Source: Porogramme epimiltina (taxonomy: Eukaryota; Basidiomycota; Agaricomycetes; Polyporales; Polyporaceae). From it: 64,000 nucleotides of DNA. The DNA is taken from positions 1 to 64,000 of the forward strand of contig FTLJ01000162.1 in NCBI GenBank assembly GCA_900155495.1. The letters run 5' to 3'. Both the position numbers and the translations under genes were made by a program. Every line of letters starts with the position of its first letter. The stretch's first letter is position 1. Positions 1-11,598 of this stretch are shown here, piece by piece. The notes below the pieces were generated by a model. It saw only the letters and a program-made list of their open reading frames with translations, searched no databases and had not been told where the DNA came from.

Positions 1-954
1 GTGGCTGGGAGGGGTGGAGAGGAGGGGCGGAGCGGGTTGGGAGGGGAGGAGCGGAGGAGGGCCTTTATAGGGGAGGGGGGGGGAGTGGGGAGATCAGAGG
101 AGAGCGTGTGGTTTGGAGAACACGTTGGACGGGAAAGCGGGCTCAGGCGTCACAGGTGTGCAGAGTGGTGATCCGGGGAGATCGATAAGAGTCGGCTGGT
201 GGGAGGTCGGGGCGGTTGGCAAGGGAGAGAAGACGGGCTGCCGGGGCAGGGGGAGGAGATGAGCCGATAACTGGGCCTCCGCCCGGGACAGCGCACACTC
301 GGCGCCCCCCGCGTGCCCCTTTGCCGGTGGCCACCACCGGCCACCACAGGACGACCCACCCAGGAGCGCCCGCGTGCGCGGTGATCACAACAACACCGCT
401 CGGAGCGCGCCCCGCCCGCCGCAGGCCCTGAGCACCGAGCGCCGAGTCGCCTGCCCTGCGGCTGGATCCCTGCGCGTGCACACTGTGGCACGCGCGCGGG
501 CGACACGGTCACAGGGGCGTGGCCCGCGCAGCTCGCACTCCGCCCGTCGATCATCCACCCGGCCGGGCGCGTCCACGCACACGGATGCTCTTCCAGAACA
601 AAGCACTCTCTGTGCCGCCTCGGGGCGTCACAGCGCCGCGGACGTAATGGCGGACGCCCATCTGCCCCGCACAGCCCGGGACGCGGTCACCTGCCTGCGC
701 CCATCTCGGGCGGTTCGTCGCCTGCGTCGTCCAACGTCGCCTCCGCCGCGCCCGCCCGCCATCCCGTTCCGGCCTCCGTTCCGACCCTCCGATCCGGTCT
801 CCCCGCCCCCAGCGCTCCGTCCCCGGCACCGGCGTCTGTTTTTTGGGTTTTACTTTTGATTGTCGTCGGCCATGTCCCGGCCGCAACCAAACAAACACCG
901 GCATGACGACCGCATCCGGTCACACCCTCTGCCGCGTCCTCCGCGACCGTCCAG
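1..954. other. GC-rich upstream region of TLG2, no gene seen
   Basis: The first ~120 bases are very purine-rich on the + strand, so pyrimidine-rich on the - strand, as in many fungal promoters and 5'UTRs. The rest is GC-rich, and the open frames in it overlap on both strands without recognisable domains or splice signals, so I treat them as chance frames. The right part (about 700-954) is CT-rich and probably holds the promoter and 5'UTR of the t-SNARE gene that starts at 955. Confidence 0.5.
64..69 (-). promoter_or_regulatory. possible TATA box of a leftward gene beyond the edge
   Basis: The - strand reads CCTATAAAGG here, followed leftwards by a pyrimidine-rich tract. This is the arrangement expected for a gene transcribed out of the window to the left. 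No coding exon of such a gene is visible, so this is inference from the motif. Confidence 0.3.
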
Positions 955-3900
955 ATGTCCTCCTCCTCCTCCTCCGCCCCCAATCCGTCCACCCGCTCTC
1001 GCACCCTCCTCTTCATCTCATACAGAGATTCTCGCGCAGGCTCCTCCCGCTCCCGCCGCTCTCGTGTCATCACAAACTACGATGCGGCCCACGACGACGA
1101 CGACGAACACGAACGCCTCATAAACGCCGAGGCCGGTCTCTCCTCCATAGACGCAGAACTTCCGCCTAAATGGTGAATGCCACACCTCTCGGTCTTCCCT
1201 CTCCGCCGCCTGCATTCCAATCACCGCGCCCCCCTCGCGTCCTTAGCCGTGGGCAGGGGGCTTTTCCCCTCCGCCGCCCTCCGCCCTTCCACGCGCCCCG
1301 CCATTGTGTTACAGGCCCCCGTCCCCCAGCCGGCCGCGTCACGTTAGGGTCGGCCACACTCCGACGAGCCCTTTGTCCCTCCTCTTCATGGCGCGCGCGG
1401 CTCGAGGGGCAGGAACACACACGATAATCATCTCCGCACACCGTAAGGTGGTGAGCATGCTACGCGCTATGTGCCACGCATCCGCGATCGCTCCTGCGCC
1501 CTGGGGCCACCTCGTCCGCACCCATGGTCCACGTCCGTGCGTCTGATGCCGCACCGGTGCGTAAAATTTGCACTTCGTCGTGTGGCATGTGCCGTACGGA
1601 TGAGGGCACTGTATGCGGGTGCGCCGCACTCGGCCCCACCCTGCCCCTGCGCCGTCTGTGTGGGCGTAGGCAGCGCTGCGCGTGCCGCGGGTCGAAGTGT
1701 TTCGTATGCGTGCCGTGATTTTTGGGGCGCAAGTAACCACTCTTCTTCATACAAAAAAGAGGCACATTTCTATGGAATCTCCGCGTGCCGTGTCTATTCA
1801 CGAGCTACAAGCCGTTCATGATATTCAGAATGGCACCTGTCGCCGGCCCCTCCCTGGTCGTGCTGCGTCTGGATGCGGCTCGGCCCTTGGAAAGTATACG
1901 GTACATCCGACTCGGGGAGGCGGCCACGTATGTACACCGGCGTGGCTTACTGTGCATCGGCGCCGCAGAGACTATCTCTCGGCACGTTCGAGAGTGAAAT
2001 GGCTCTTCACCTTCCCTGCTTCTGGGAGTTTCTTGGGCATTGCGGCTTTTCGGCCGGCAGGCTGACACGCTCTCCGACATTGACTTCTCGTTCATGTGCT
2101 AATCTATCGTCGGATCGTCAGGGTCGACATCGCTGATCAAGTAAAGGATATTCTTGCTGGTGTGCAGACCAAGGGTACGTTCCACACCTTCCTTCGTCTC
2201 CCGGCGCAATGGTTTATCCTTACACTCCTAATCCCTATCACTCCAGTTGCCTCACTAGACAAGCTCCACGCAAAGCACGCACTCCCGGGGTTCTCGGACC
2301 GGTCAGCTGAGGAGCGAGAGATCGAGGCGGCCACGACAGACATCACGAAAGTAATAGATGGTTATCGCTTTTCCTGGTATCGAATCCAACTCACCTCCCA
2401 TCGCCTCCATCCGCGATCAGGACTTCCGACAATGCCAGGCGTTGATCCAGCGAATAGGAACGATTCCGTCGCACACATTCCCACCTTCCAAGCCTGGGGC
2501 GGCGCATCACCATGAACTCGCTGCGAAGAACGTGCAGCGTGGGCTCGCTGCCAAGGTCCAGGAACTCAGTGCCACATTTCGCAAGAAACAGAGGGTCTAC
2601 ATGGAAAGTGCGTCCTGCGTCTGCGGCTCTGGCTCTCCGACGATCGATGCTTCTCTCGCCGGATGCTGACCTGATATCTCCCTCCTCCCCTCTGCGTGCC
2701 ACGCCACCGCAGAAATACAGGGCCACGCGATCAAGAACCAGGACCTGCTCGCGGCGTCGGGCGTGGTGTCGCTGAAGGGGTCAGCAGGCATGTCTGCATT
2801 GGACGAAGACGTGCAGGCAGCAGCAGCAGTACGTCACGCTTACTCTGCCCCGCGGCGCCTCGTCGGCGTTACGCCTCCCGCCTGCCGAGAGCTGACTGGG
2901 CCCTCCCTTTCCGCCGCGCCGCGCCTTGCTGTTGGCTGCGTCTCGCGCTCGCTCCCGTGCGTCCGTGCGTCCGTGCGCGCGGTTCCCATTCATTCGGGCT
3001 CGTCCAGTCGAGCGACGAGGTCGCGGTGCGCCAGATGACCGCGCTCGATTTCAATCTCCAGACGCGGGACCGGGAGCTGAGCGAGATCGCGAAGTCCATC
3101 GCGCAGCTGGCGGAGCTGTTCAAGGACCTCTCGACGCTCGTGATCGATCAGGGCACGCTGCTCGACAGCGTCGAGTACAATGTCGAACAGACGGCCGTCC
3201 AAATGGAAGACGCGGTCAGGGAGCTGGACACGGCGACGAGGTGAGTGGGTCAATGACCGCCCTTGCGGTGCATGCCCGACGTCAATTCTGGTGTCGCTCT
3301 GTCTCTCTGTTTTCTTTGCCCCGCGCTCCGCGTCCGGCGTTCGCGCGACGGCTCCTCAGCGTCGTGCGGGGTCGGACGAGCACGCGGCTTCTCTTCTGCG
3401 ACTTGCGGGTGCCGTTGGCGCCCCTTCACTTCCCTCCTTCTCCCGCCCCCTCAATTGCCCTTCCTATTCCATTCCTTCCCTTCTCCCGCATTGGGCCCTC
3501 GCGCTTCGGCCTGCCCCCCCTGTCTGCTTCCCCCGTCCCCGACCACCCCGCACCCCTCGCCTTCTTCGCCCGCCCCCCTCTCCCTCTCCCTCGCCTTCCT
3601 GCCCTTCCCTTCCTTCCCTTCTCTTCGCGTTTCGCGCCTCGCGATTTGATCGACGTGGCCTGCGGGGGACCCCATCGCTGACACGGGACGCGCACGGTGC
3701 AGGTATCAGAAGAACACGGGGCGGCGCCAGTGCATCTTCCTCCTCCTCCTGATCATCTTCGGCCTCATCGTCGCGCTCATCTTCAAGCCGCGCAGGCACC
3801 ACGGCCCCGCCGCGGCCCCCACGGGCGCACCCCCTGACCCCGCCGCTACGTCCACGACCTCCGCCGCCGCCGCGATGCCCGCGAGCGCGAGTGCGGGTGC

Positions 3901-4126
3901 GGGTTCGAGTGCGGGTTCTGCGGGCGTGCAGGCGGAGGCGCGCGCGCAGGGACCGGGGCCGGCAGAAGGAGAGGAGGGGGAGGGGTGGGGTGCTGCGGAG
4001 GGAGAGGAGGCGCGGGTGAGGGCGCGGGTGCGCTCCCCGCTGGACGCGGTGGCGACGACGCCCGTCCCGATGCGGATGCTGCGGGTCCGGCGGGACGTTC
4101 ACGCTTTGGGGCACCACTTTACATGA
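955..4126 (+). CDS. TLG2: t-SNARE Tlg2 / syntaxin-16 family
   Basis: Qa-SNARE expected to act in endosome-to-trans-Golgi fusion. Exons as read: 955-1172, 2122-2174, 2247-2350, 2421-2607, 2713-2828, 3008-3240, 3703-4126 (444 residues). Residues about 13-26 carry the RTLLFISYR N-peptide by which Tlg2 proteins bind the SM protein Vps45. The Habc region includes LDKLHAKHALPGF and DFRQCQALIQRI. The SNARE helix lies in exon 6, with ELAELFKDLSTLVIDQGTLL-type heptads around the central Gln and the YNVEQT segment. A tail anchor (CIFLLLLLIIFGLIVALIF) lies at about residues 314-332. A low-complexity Ala/Gly/Glu-rich tail of about 110 residues follows; yeast Tlg2 also extends past its anchor. The start is supported by the N-peptide. 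Intron 1 (949 bp) and intron 6 (462 bp) are unusually long for this window. Identity is firm; the C-terminal low-complexity end is less certain. Confidence 0.92.
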
Positions 4127-5219
4127 CCCCCAGTGGAGGTGTGGAGGGGGGAGGGGCTGTGTGCGTGGGTGGCGCGCGATGCTGTTGTTTAATCTTTTTT
4201 TCATGTGTAGATACGTAGGCCCTAGGATGGCTGGCTTGTTTACGGATACGGTACTGTAGACTCTCGTGTAGTGTCCGAATGGACTCGTTCTCTTCGTTTA
4301 TTGCTCGGGTGCTGGCGGCGGCCGCGTACCTTACGCGGGCACGTATGACGATCTGCGCGTAAGTTTGTGTGAGGCCACTCGCGCGCGAAACCGACGGTTG
4401 CGCTGCGCTGCGGGCGGCCGTCGCGGGAGGGCGGGAAGGGAAGGGGGGGTTCCTCTGTAGACTGTGGCCGGCGATACTGATCCTGCGGCACCGCAAAGAG
4501 GCTGATCGAGACCGCGTTTTTCGATGAGCGTGCAAAATGCGCGCCGCCACGGTCGTCGAGGTGGGAACAGCCCTCGCGGCGTGGACCGCACGACGGACGG
4601 GGCCTCGACTACAACTTGGACCGCCTTTCCTGCCCTCGACTCCCACAACTCACAGCTCATCCTCGTACCTCTGCGCAGCGCCGCCCTCTCACCGCTCGCT
4701 ATCCTCTTGACACTGTGCGCTGGCCCCGGTGCGCCGCCGGCTCAGACATCACAAGCGCGCTCGAAGCGTACCATTGAAGACTGAGCATTTGGGTACTGAA
4801 CCCGTGCCGCGTTCAAGACATCTCTACACCCGCCTTCCACAAACGACGGTGTCCGACGCCGTGCCGTGGCCCCCGAACCTTCCGCTCGTTCAAAGTGCCG
4901 GCCTTGGCCTCGTCGCCAATCCCACCACCCCGCGTTCCCTGACACCCGCTTGTCTGGCGCATCGTTGGTGTCCCTCGGCAGCACCGGTCGGCCCACTATC
5001 TCCAGCTGTATAACTCTCACACCCAGTCCGCCGGCACACGACCCCGGGCTATCGACGCAAAGGCCCGCAGCGCCTGCGAGTTCGACTTTGAATTCGACGA
5101 CAATCCTACTCCCCCCACAGTCTACCGCCGCAGCTGCCACACTACCACATCCCCTCTGGCACGGGCGACAACACCACTGCCATCACTATCAACTGCTACG
5201 ACGACGACGGCCGTAGAAA
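4127..5219. other. intergenic, 3'UTR of TLG2 and promoter of the MscS gene
   Basis: About 1.1 kb between two + strand genes. Short overlapping frames on both strands show no domain or coherent exon chain. The stretch just before 5220 (ACAACACCACTGCC and similar) is CA/CT-rich and looks like 5'UTR. Confidence 0.5.
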
Positions 5220-8200
5220 ATGAGCGTACCAATGCGCTCCCTTGACGGGCACCAGGACTACAGCTCCGGCTCGGACTCGCCCTTCCACGACGACGCGCCC
5301 TCGTACCCACCGCAGGCGCGCCCGCTCCTCCAGCACGCGCAGACCGAGCCCACGGGCATGCCAACACCCTCGAGCGGCGGCGGCCCGCACGTGCACATCG
5401 CCGACCCCACCGACGGCGGGGGGCCGTTCCGCGAGTACGACGCCGCGGCGGGGCGCGCGCGGCCGATGTCGCACCGCGGGAGCGGGCGGCGCGCGTTCGG
5501 CGGGGGGTTCAACGGGGGCGGGGGCGGGAGCGCGGGGGAGAGCGCGGACATGGGGCTCGGGAGCGCGGGGCGGAACGCGAGCTGGGACCTGCTCGCGGGC
5601 GTGCGCAAGTTCGAGCAGGGGTACGAGCGGTTCGACTCGCGCAACGCAAGCGAGGCGCACTTGCAGTTCGCGGACGGGGACGTGCCGAAGAACAAGGTGA
5701 GTCTCTTGCGTGTCGCTCGGGGTCGGGAGGACAGACAGGGAGGAGCTGGTGGGTGGAGTGTGCGAGTGGCGCGAGGGGAGGGGGAGAGTGTGCGGAGGGG
5801 GTTTACGTTTGGAAGGCATGATGCGGTTCGTGTATGGCTGACTCTCATCTTCGGCAGCTTTCGAAACTGTACAACTATCTGTTGAACGTGTCCATCGTGA
5901 CGAGGTGGACTCTGTTCATCGTCCCGGTGCTCGCCATTCTCTGGATTCCGGGTATCCTCGGCTTCACAAAGTTTCCCGATGGCCGAGTAAGTGTGCAGTT
6001 CCGTTTGGATCGTGTCAGGATGGGCGTGATTCATGCTGCCTGTTTAGGTTTACGGAATAAAACTGCTGTACTGGAGCATATGGTTCTCTGTTGTGTGGGT
6101 CGGTGAGTGGTCTGACTTACGGCTCCTCTATGATCATGGATTAATGTTGCAATCTCGTGAAGGATGGTGGGGTGCGCTCGCAGTGAGGTCCGTTCAAATC
6201 GCACTCGCAATACTGTTTTAATAGACACTAAACGTGTGGAACTCAAACAGCATGCTGTTACCACATGTTCTCCGCAACACAGCCGGCGTGATTATTGTCG
6301 GAACGAGGAAGTATATTGAGTGGCTTCAAGTCCTCCATCGGTGAGGGCTTCGTCGCTCGTAAACGTCATGACCATGCGCTGACCTAGACGGATGACAGCT
6401 ACGCGGCGTTCTTTGGATGGTCACTCTCGGTGTGGGTGGCTTACCAGCCCCTCATCAACGGACGCCAAGAGACCGACAACACGAGCTCAGTCAAGACGAT
6501 TGACACGTTGGGCAAGCTCCTCTTCGGCCTGATGCTCTGTGCTGCCCTTCTGTTCTTCGAGAAACTCTCCATCCAATGGATAGCAGGAAAGTTCCACGAG
6601 AGGTCGTATGCAGGTACGTCCTTCTTTTTGTGAGTGGGTGAAGACAGCCCGACGAACGATCTGCTTTGCAGAGCGTATCGCGGACCAGAAATTCGCCGTG
6701 AGGGTGCTTGTCACTTTGTACCAGCACTCCACGGATATCCCGTGGCGCGCGGATACGCTCCGCGACGGCCCGGTTGAGAACAAGCGCAGGACTATGAACC
6801 CCCAGAAGATCTTCAAGAAGGCGTTGAAGGGTGTTCGTAGCGCTGCTACAACCACTACGACGGTTCTCGGGAATGTCGCATCTGAAATCGCTGGCACGTA
6901 AGTACACCGACCCGAACCTATGTCGACGAATGCTGAGCGTTTTGTGCCTTTGCAGGTCAGTACTGCAGCCAAATTCGCCCCAGGCCATGGTCAAGACCGC
7001 GCTGGAGTCCGCGAACAAGTCTAGGCTGGTGAGTTTCCTCGTCCTCGACGGTGGCAGCCGTTGTTGACCACAGCTTCAGCTTGCTCGTCGTCTGTTCTAC
7101 TCCTTCGTTCGGCCAGGTGCAGACCGCATGTATGTCGAAGATATTGCCCGCTTCTTCCCTACGCCGGACGACGCCGACGCTGCCTTCGTCATATTCGACA
7201 AGGACATGAACGGGGATATCAACCGCGACGAGATTGAGATGGCCTGCATGTACGTTTCCCGTGCTTCGAGTCCAGAGCTATCATTGATGGCGGTATTGAA
7301 ACCCTTCAGGGAGGTTCACCGTGAGCAGCTGTCGATTGAGCATTCGATGCGGGACTTGGACAGCGCTGTTGGTCGTCTGGACAACATCCTCATGAGTGTC
7401 TACTTCATTGTGGTCATCTTGATCTTCGCTGTTACTCTGGTGAGTTGTCCCGGACTCCCCAAATAGAGCGTGGTGCTGAACGTATCCCAGGAAGCGCAAG
7501 TCGCTACCTTGGTGACCAGCGCGGGAACCCTCATTCTTGGTGCGTCCATTCCAATTTCCACGTCCTATCTGCTTGCAGATATTCATCATGCGATGTATAG
7601 GTCTGAGCTGGCTCATCGGCGGCAGTCTGGCGGAGGTGCTCACCAGTATCATCTTCCTCTTCATCAAGCACCCGTACGACGTCGGAGACCGCGTTGAGAT
7701 CAACAAGATCACGTACACCGTGAAGGAAATCCGGCTTCTCAGCACAATCTTCTTGGATGGGAACGCGTGCCTCGTGCAGGCCCCAAACACCGTCCTCAAT
7801 GCGGACCTCATCCACAATATGCGGCGTAGTCCTCAGGTATGTGGTGCCGTTCTGGCTTCTGTGTGATACTGACGAGGCACCCCAGCAATCCGAGCCTTTC
7901 GAGTTTGACGTGGCGTTCTCGACTACATTCGAGCAAATCGAGCGTCTTCGCGAACTTATGCTCGCTTTCCTGAAGGCCGAACGTCGAGACTACCAGCCAA
8001 TTTTCGACGTCTATGTAATCGGTGCGCCTATATTTACCACCATATTCATATGGCGTTATCTCACACCTCCGCAGATATGCCCGCTCAAGAGAAGCTCGTC
8101 CTCCGGGCCGACATCAAGTACAAGAGCAACTGGCAGCAGGGCACCCTCAAGGCTCAGCGACGGAACAAGTGGATCTGCGCCCTCAAGTCCTCTCTCACGA

Positions 8201-8699
8201 AGCTGCACATCTACGGCCCAGGCGGTGACCCAAGCCCCCACTCAGGCCCGACTAAGTACACGATTGTGCCTTATGAGGAGGTCCTCCGCCAAGAGGAAGA
8301 GGCGAAGCATGCGCGCCAGCCTACAACGGGCACTGCAGAAATGCAAATTCCCAGGTCGGACTGGACATTCGCGGACCAGAACTCGGCCATCGGTACGTGG
8401 TTCCGTTCCTTCCCCGAGTTCAATCTAGCTGTCGGAATGCGAAGCTAATCTCGCGCCCTTTCCGTCCAGTTGATTCCTCGCAGGACGTGTTCGGCGAGGG
8501 CAGCCAGCTGTTCATGTCCCGTCTGCAGCAGACGCCGTCGGGCACGCCTCGCCTTCGGTCCGCGGCGATGCCCAGCGCAGTGACGATGCCCGCACCGACA
8601 CCCCCGATGCCGCCTATGCCATCGGCCGTCCAGCCTCCGCAGATGGAGGAGATCGAGTTGAGGACGCCCAGAGCGGACCAGCTCCAGCACAACCTCTGA
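5220..8699 (+). CDS. EF-hand MscS-family mechanosensitive channel (Msy1/Msy2-like)
   Basis: Large eukaryotic MscS-like channel. Related fission yeast proteins Msy1/Msy2 sit in the ER and control calcium during hypo-osmotic shock. Exon 1 (5220-5696) encodes a Gly/Ser-rich cytosolic head. It continues at 5858 into membrane segments (LYNYLLNVSIVTRW, then WTLFIVPVLAILWIPGILG). Further segments include RKYIEWLQVLHR and LLFGLMLCAALLFFEKL. An EF-hand loop DKDMNGDINRDE is encoded near 7198-7235. The pore-lining helix and beta domain follow (GGSLAEVLTSIIFLF, then HPYDVGDRVEI) near 7620-7700, the diagnostic MscS signature. The tail ends in a Pro/Met-rich segment with stop at 8697-8699. At least ten short introns interrupt it. 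The order membrane segments - EF-hand - MscS domain matches the fungal family. Family is firm; cell location is inference from homologues. Confidence 0.92.
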
Positions 8700-9226
8700 C
8701 CTCCCTGAGGCTCAGGTGGCCGGAAGACCGTGCCGTATCTTCGGACTAATTGAATATGGTGCAAGCCGCGAGACGGCGCGCGTGCCCTGCGGACACTACT
8801 AACGCATCGGTGATATAAGTATATAAATCTTGCATACGCCTAGACATATCCACGCATGTAACATATCGCAGCATCACACATTCCCTATCCCTCCCCCTGC
8901 TTTGCTACTTACCACTATTGTTCGCGGGCCGACGGCTAGCCCGCGGCCCTGCGACAAAAGTTGTCGTTGCTGACGTTGAACGTGCTTTCTAGGCTATACG
9001 TACTTCTTGAATTGTTTATGTCTCCATTATGCTTCGCAAATATCCATTCTTCTGTGATCTTTTGCGCGGGCTCGCCGAAATAGATAGAACACAAGAACGG
9101 CACCTGCAGTGAGTTGATTAAGGGGCCTCTTAGCAAACCCGGTTCGCCTTGCCTCGTAACCGGCAAAAATGAAGGAGATAATCAATGCAAGAACACAGCA
9201 GTAAAAGTACATACATCCACAACAAC
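8700..9226. other. convergent intergenic region (3'UTRs)
   Basis: Lies between the ends of the MscS gene (+) and RPB3 (-). It is AT-richer than the flanking genes, with short runs such as TATAAGTATATAAATC near 8815. It probably holds both 3'UTRs and polyadenylation signals. No coding potential seen. Confidence 0.5.
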
Positions 9227-10805
9227 CTAGCCGACATTCCAGCCGTTCTGCTGCTGTGTCGGACTCCCCCACCCCGCAGCCACTCCCGGGCTCCCCCATC
9301 CACCCGCGTTCCCCGCGGGAGTCGCACCCGAGTTTGCAGGCGAGCCCCACGCACCCATGGCGCCCCCCGTCCCAGGGCTGCCCCAGCCACCACCACCCGC
9401 CCCAGCCCCACGCGACGGGCTGCCCCATGCGCCAGTGCCGCCAGTACGCGACGGGCTCCATGCGCCTGCACCGGCGGGGGCACCCCATGCACTCGCTGCT
9501 GGAGCTTCGTGGCCGTTGGGCTGACCCGCATTCTGGAACACGTCGGCTTCGGGAGGCTCGGGCTTGAGACCGAGGATGAGGTTTGCGAGCTTCGTTTGGA
9601 GCTCTTGCAAGCCCTGTGGCGGAAGTTCAGAGTTATTATACCGCCTCGTGAATTTACGCGTGGAGAGCCGGAATGCGAGAAGGACCGACACACAAGAGAT
9701 AGAGCCAAACGCACCTTTTGAATGACCTCCTGCGCCCCTAGACTTCCGTCTGTCTCGACCTCCATGTAGTATTTGTTGGGTTTGGCATTATAATCGAAAG
9801 GAAGATCGTCTCGCGGCAGCTCCTCCTCCTTTGCGTTCTCGCTAAGGGGCCACTCCGCCCGCGCGTCGTACTCGTACCAGAATGACGTGTGCCGGAGCTT
9901 GTTGTGGGGGTCGTACTCGAATGAGACAGCAGAGCATGGAGACCATTTCGCGTGCTCTTTCGCAATACCCTGAGAGCAGAGGGGTTGGGGAGGCTTGGGG
10001 GATAGTCAAATGGTTATATACGTACCTTCTTGGCTATGCAGCGAATGCTGAGAGCCTGGCCTTTCCGAAGTTTGCATATAAGGATAGGCGGTTGGTCAGG
10101 GTCATCTTGTAAGGGGTCAGTCGGCCGTCGACAACATTCCAGAAGAAGGGACACACACCTTTGCCAACCGGGTGACCGAAATTCTCCACACGCTTCGCAA
10201 GCTCCTCGCCGCCCTCGTCCAAATCAAAACCACTCGATCCAGGCTTGGTCGTCGGGACGACCTCGAGCATGTTGCTTGTAACGTGTAATGTGCGGTCTTC
10301 TTCGTTGCAGGCGACGTTGAGTCGGAGCTCAATGGCACAATATTGACAACGGACTTCGCATGTACAATCCTTGGAGAAGCGGGCATTGGCACGGCTTGAG
10401 AGGAGATGCAGAACAGACTCACCCTCGTATACCGCATTGCCTCATCACACGCAATGCTTACAAGTGGGATCATACCCAAACGATGCGCGATGAACTCGTC
10501 AGGAAGAACAGACGTGTTGGTCTCGATTTCAACCATGTCGATTGCTACCAGGAGGTATACTTCTTGAGCGCCGCATACAAGGCTCAGAAATGGGGTTGTG
10601 CTCACCGACTGTGGGTATGTCCGCCATCATGACTCTCCGGAAAGAATTCGCGACTCTAGCCAAAAAGGACCATAAGCGCAACGGAGAGAGGTAGGTGTGG
10701 CTGAGACACGAACGAAAGGTCGACATTCTGGAGGACGAAGTTGACTGAGTTCTTCTTGAGCTCGCGTATTCGTACAATCGGCTCTGAGTCTATTGAAGAC
10801 TGCAT
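9227..10805 (-). CDS. RPB3: RNA polymerase II subunit Rpb3, with WG/GW-repeat C-terminal tail
   Basis: Core Pol II subunit that pairs with Rpb11 in the assembly platform. Start at 10805 gives [18 protein letters not shown]. Next come a spliced [20 protein letters not shown] block, then [21 protein letters not shown], all family signatures. The zinc loop [11 protein letters not shown] (C-x-C-x3-C-x2-C) is complete, encoded near 10340-10360. The insert domain runs through [12 protein letters not shown] and the second dimerisation half through [37 protein letters not shown] and [11 protein letters not shown]. The last exon starts near 9613 with [18 protein letters not shown]. After this conserved end comes a tail of about 90 residues rich in Gly/Ala/Pro with eight tryptophans, mostly in GWGSP or AWGSP units, ending in GWNVG (stop 9227-9229). 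Short introns have standard ends. Identity is firm; the tail is unusual (see findings). Confidence 0.94.
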
Positions 10806-11317
10806 TTTAGAGGTCGGGGCGGATAAATGGCGGGGGAGGGGGGACTTCGACTTCAAGGAAGTGGCGGCTGCGCTGACGGATGTCGGAAACAAGCCCGGCA
10901 CGACTGACCCCCCTTGGCGCTTGGTTGCTGCCATATCTGGTACTATAGACGCCCAAGTACTACGCACTCATTTCTCTTGCACAGCCTTCGCTCGCGAGTT
11001 TCTCAACATCACCTCCCTTGTGCCTCCATCACACTTGTGCCCATTGGATGACAAAGCACCTAGTAAACTTGGATGAAGCTAAGTCAGCAATGCAAATAGA
11101 ACTGTGTGCTGAGTCAGCCGTTGCCCACACCGCAGGCGTTAAACCTCTGTTGGTGAGTGGGGACCCTGTCCGACTTCGCGGCACTATTGTCGTCGATATA
11201 CTTTTTCTGACTATCCGAGACCCCCAAGGCGGTAGAGACCACCAGGGCCATCAATATGGTTATCTATGAGTCTCCCGCCGGTGTACATATGCCATCACGT
11301 GGGCACTTAGATCACAC

Positions 11318-11440
11318 TATCCAGCATCCAATTTTGGGAGGTGCAGTCTATACACGGTCTTCATTGCCCTAATGCATAACGCTTGCGTATGCACGGCACG
11401 GTAAGGCTCTGGACACGAAGATGATGTATCCAGCATCCAA
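11318..11440. repeat. 14-bp direct repeat upstream of the Old Yellow Enzyme gene
   Basis: TATCCAGCATCCAA occurs exactly at 11318-11331 and again at 11427-11440, 109 bp apart, ending 42 bp upstream of the TATA box. It could be a paired regulator site; nothing identifies the factor. Confidence 0.5.
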
Positions 11441-11481
11441 CCATGTAGACTCTTGTTGGGTTGGGTCGTATGAACTTCGCA

Positions 11482-11488
11482 TATAAAA
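11482..11488 (+). promoter_or_regulatory. TATA box of the Old Yellow Enzyme gene
   Basis: TATAAAA lies 111 bp before the start codon at 11599 and is followed by a CT/CA-rich leader. A strong TATA box suits an inducible gene. Confidence 0.6.
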
Positions 11489-11598
11489 GAGGCAGAATTT
11501 TTGCTCGTCTCCTCAGTTTCTCCACCAGACACTCCTACTACGACAGCGCACACACAAGGAAAGGTCCCACAGCACTCTCCACCCTCATCTTCATCGAA

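Larger units (their letters stand above)
10806..11598. other. divergent promoter region RPB3 / Old Yellow Enzyme
   Basis: About 0.8 kb separating two divergent genes. It holds a direct repeat (TATCCAGCATCCAA at 11318-11331 and 11427-11440) and a TATA box at 11482. A CACGTG E-box-like hexamer lies near 11297. No coding frame with domain content. Confidence 0.55.

Noticed and set aside
2926..3681. 251-residue frame across TLG2 exon 6 and intron 6
   Set aside because: Out of frame with the SNARE helix and made of low-complexity Arg/Pro sequence.
9185..9721. 178-residue + strand frame opposite the RPB3 tail
   Set aside because: Shadow of the Gly/Trp-rich tail on the other strand; no domain.
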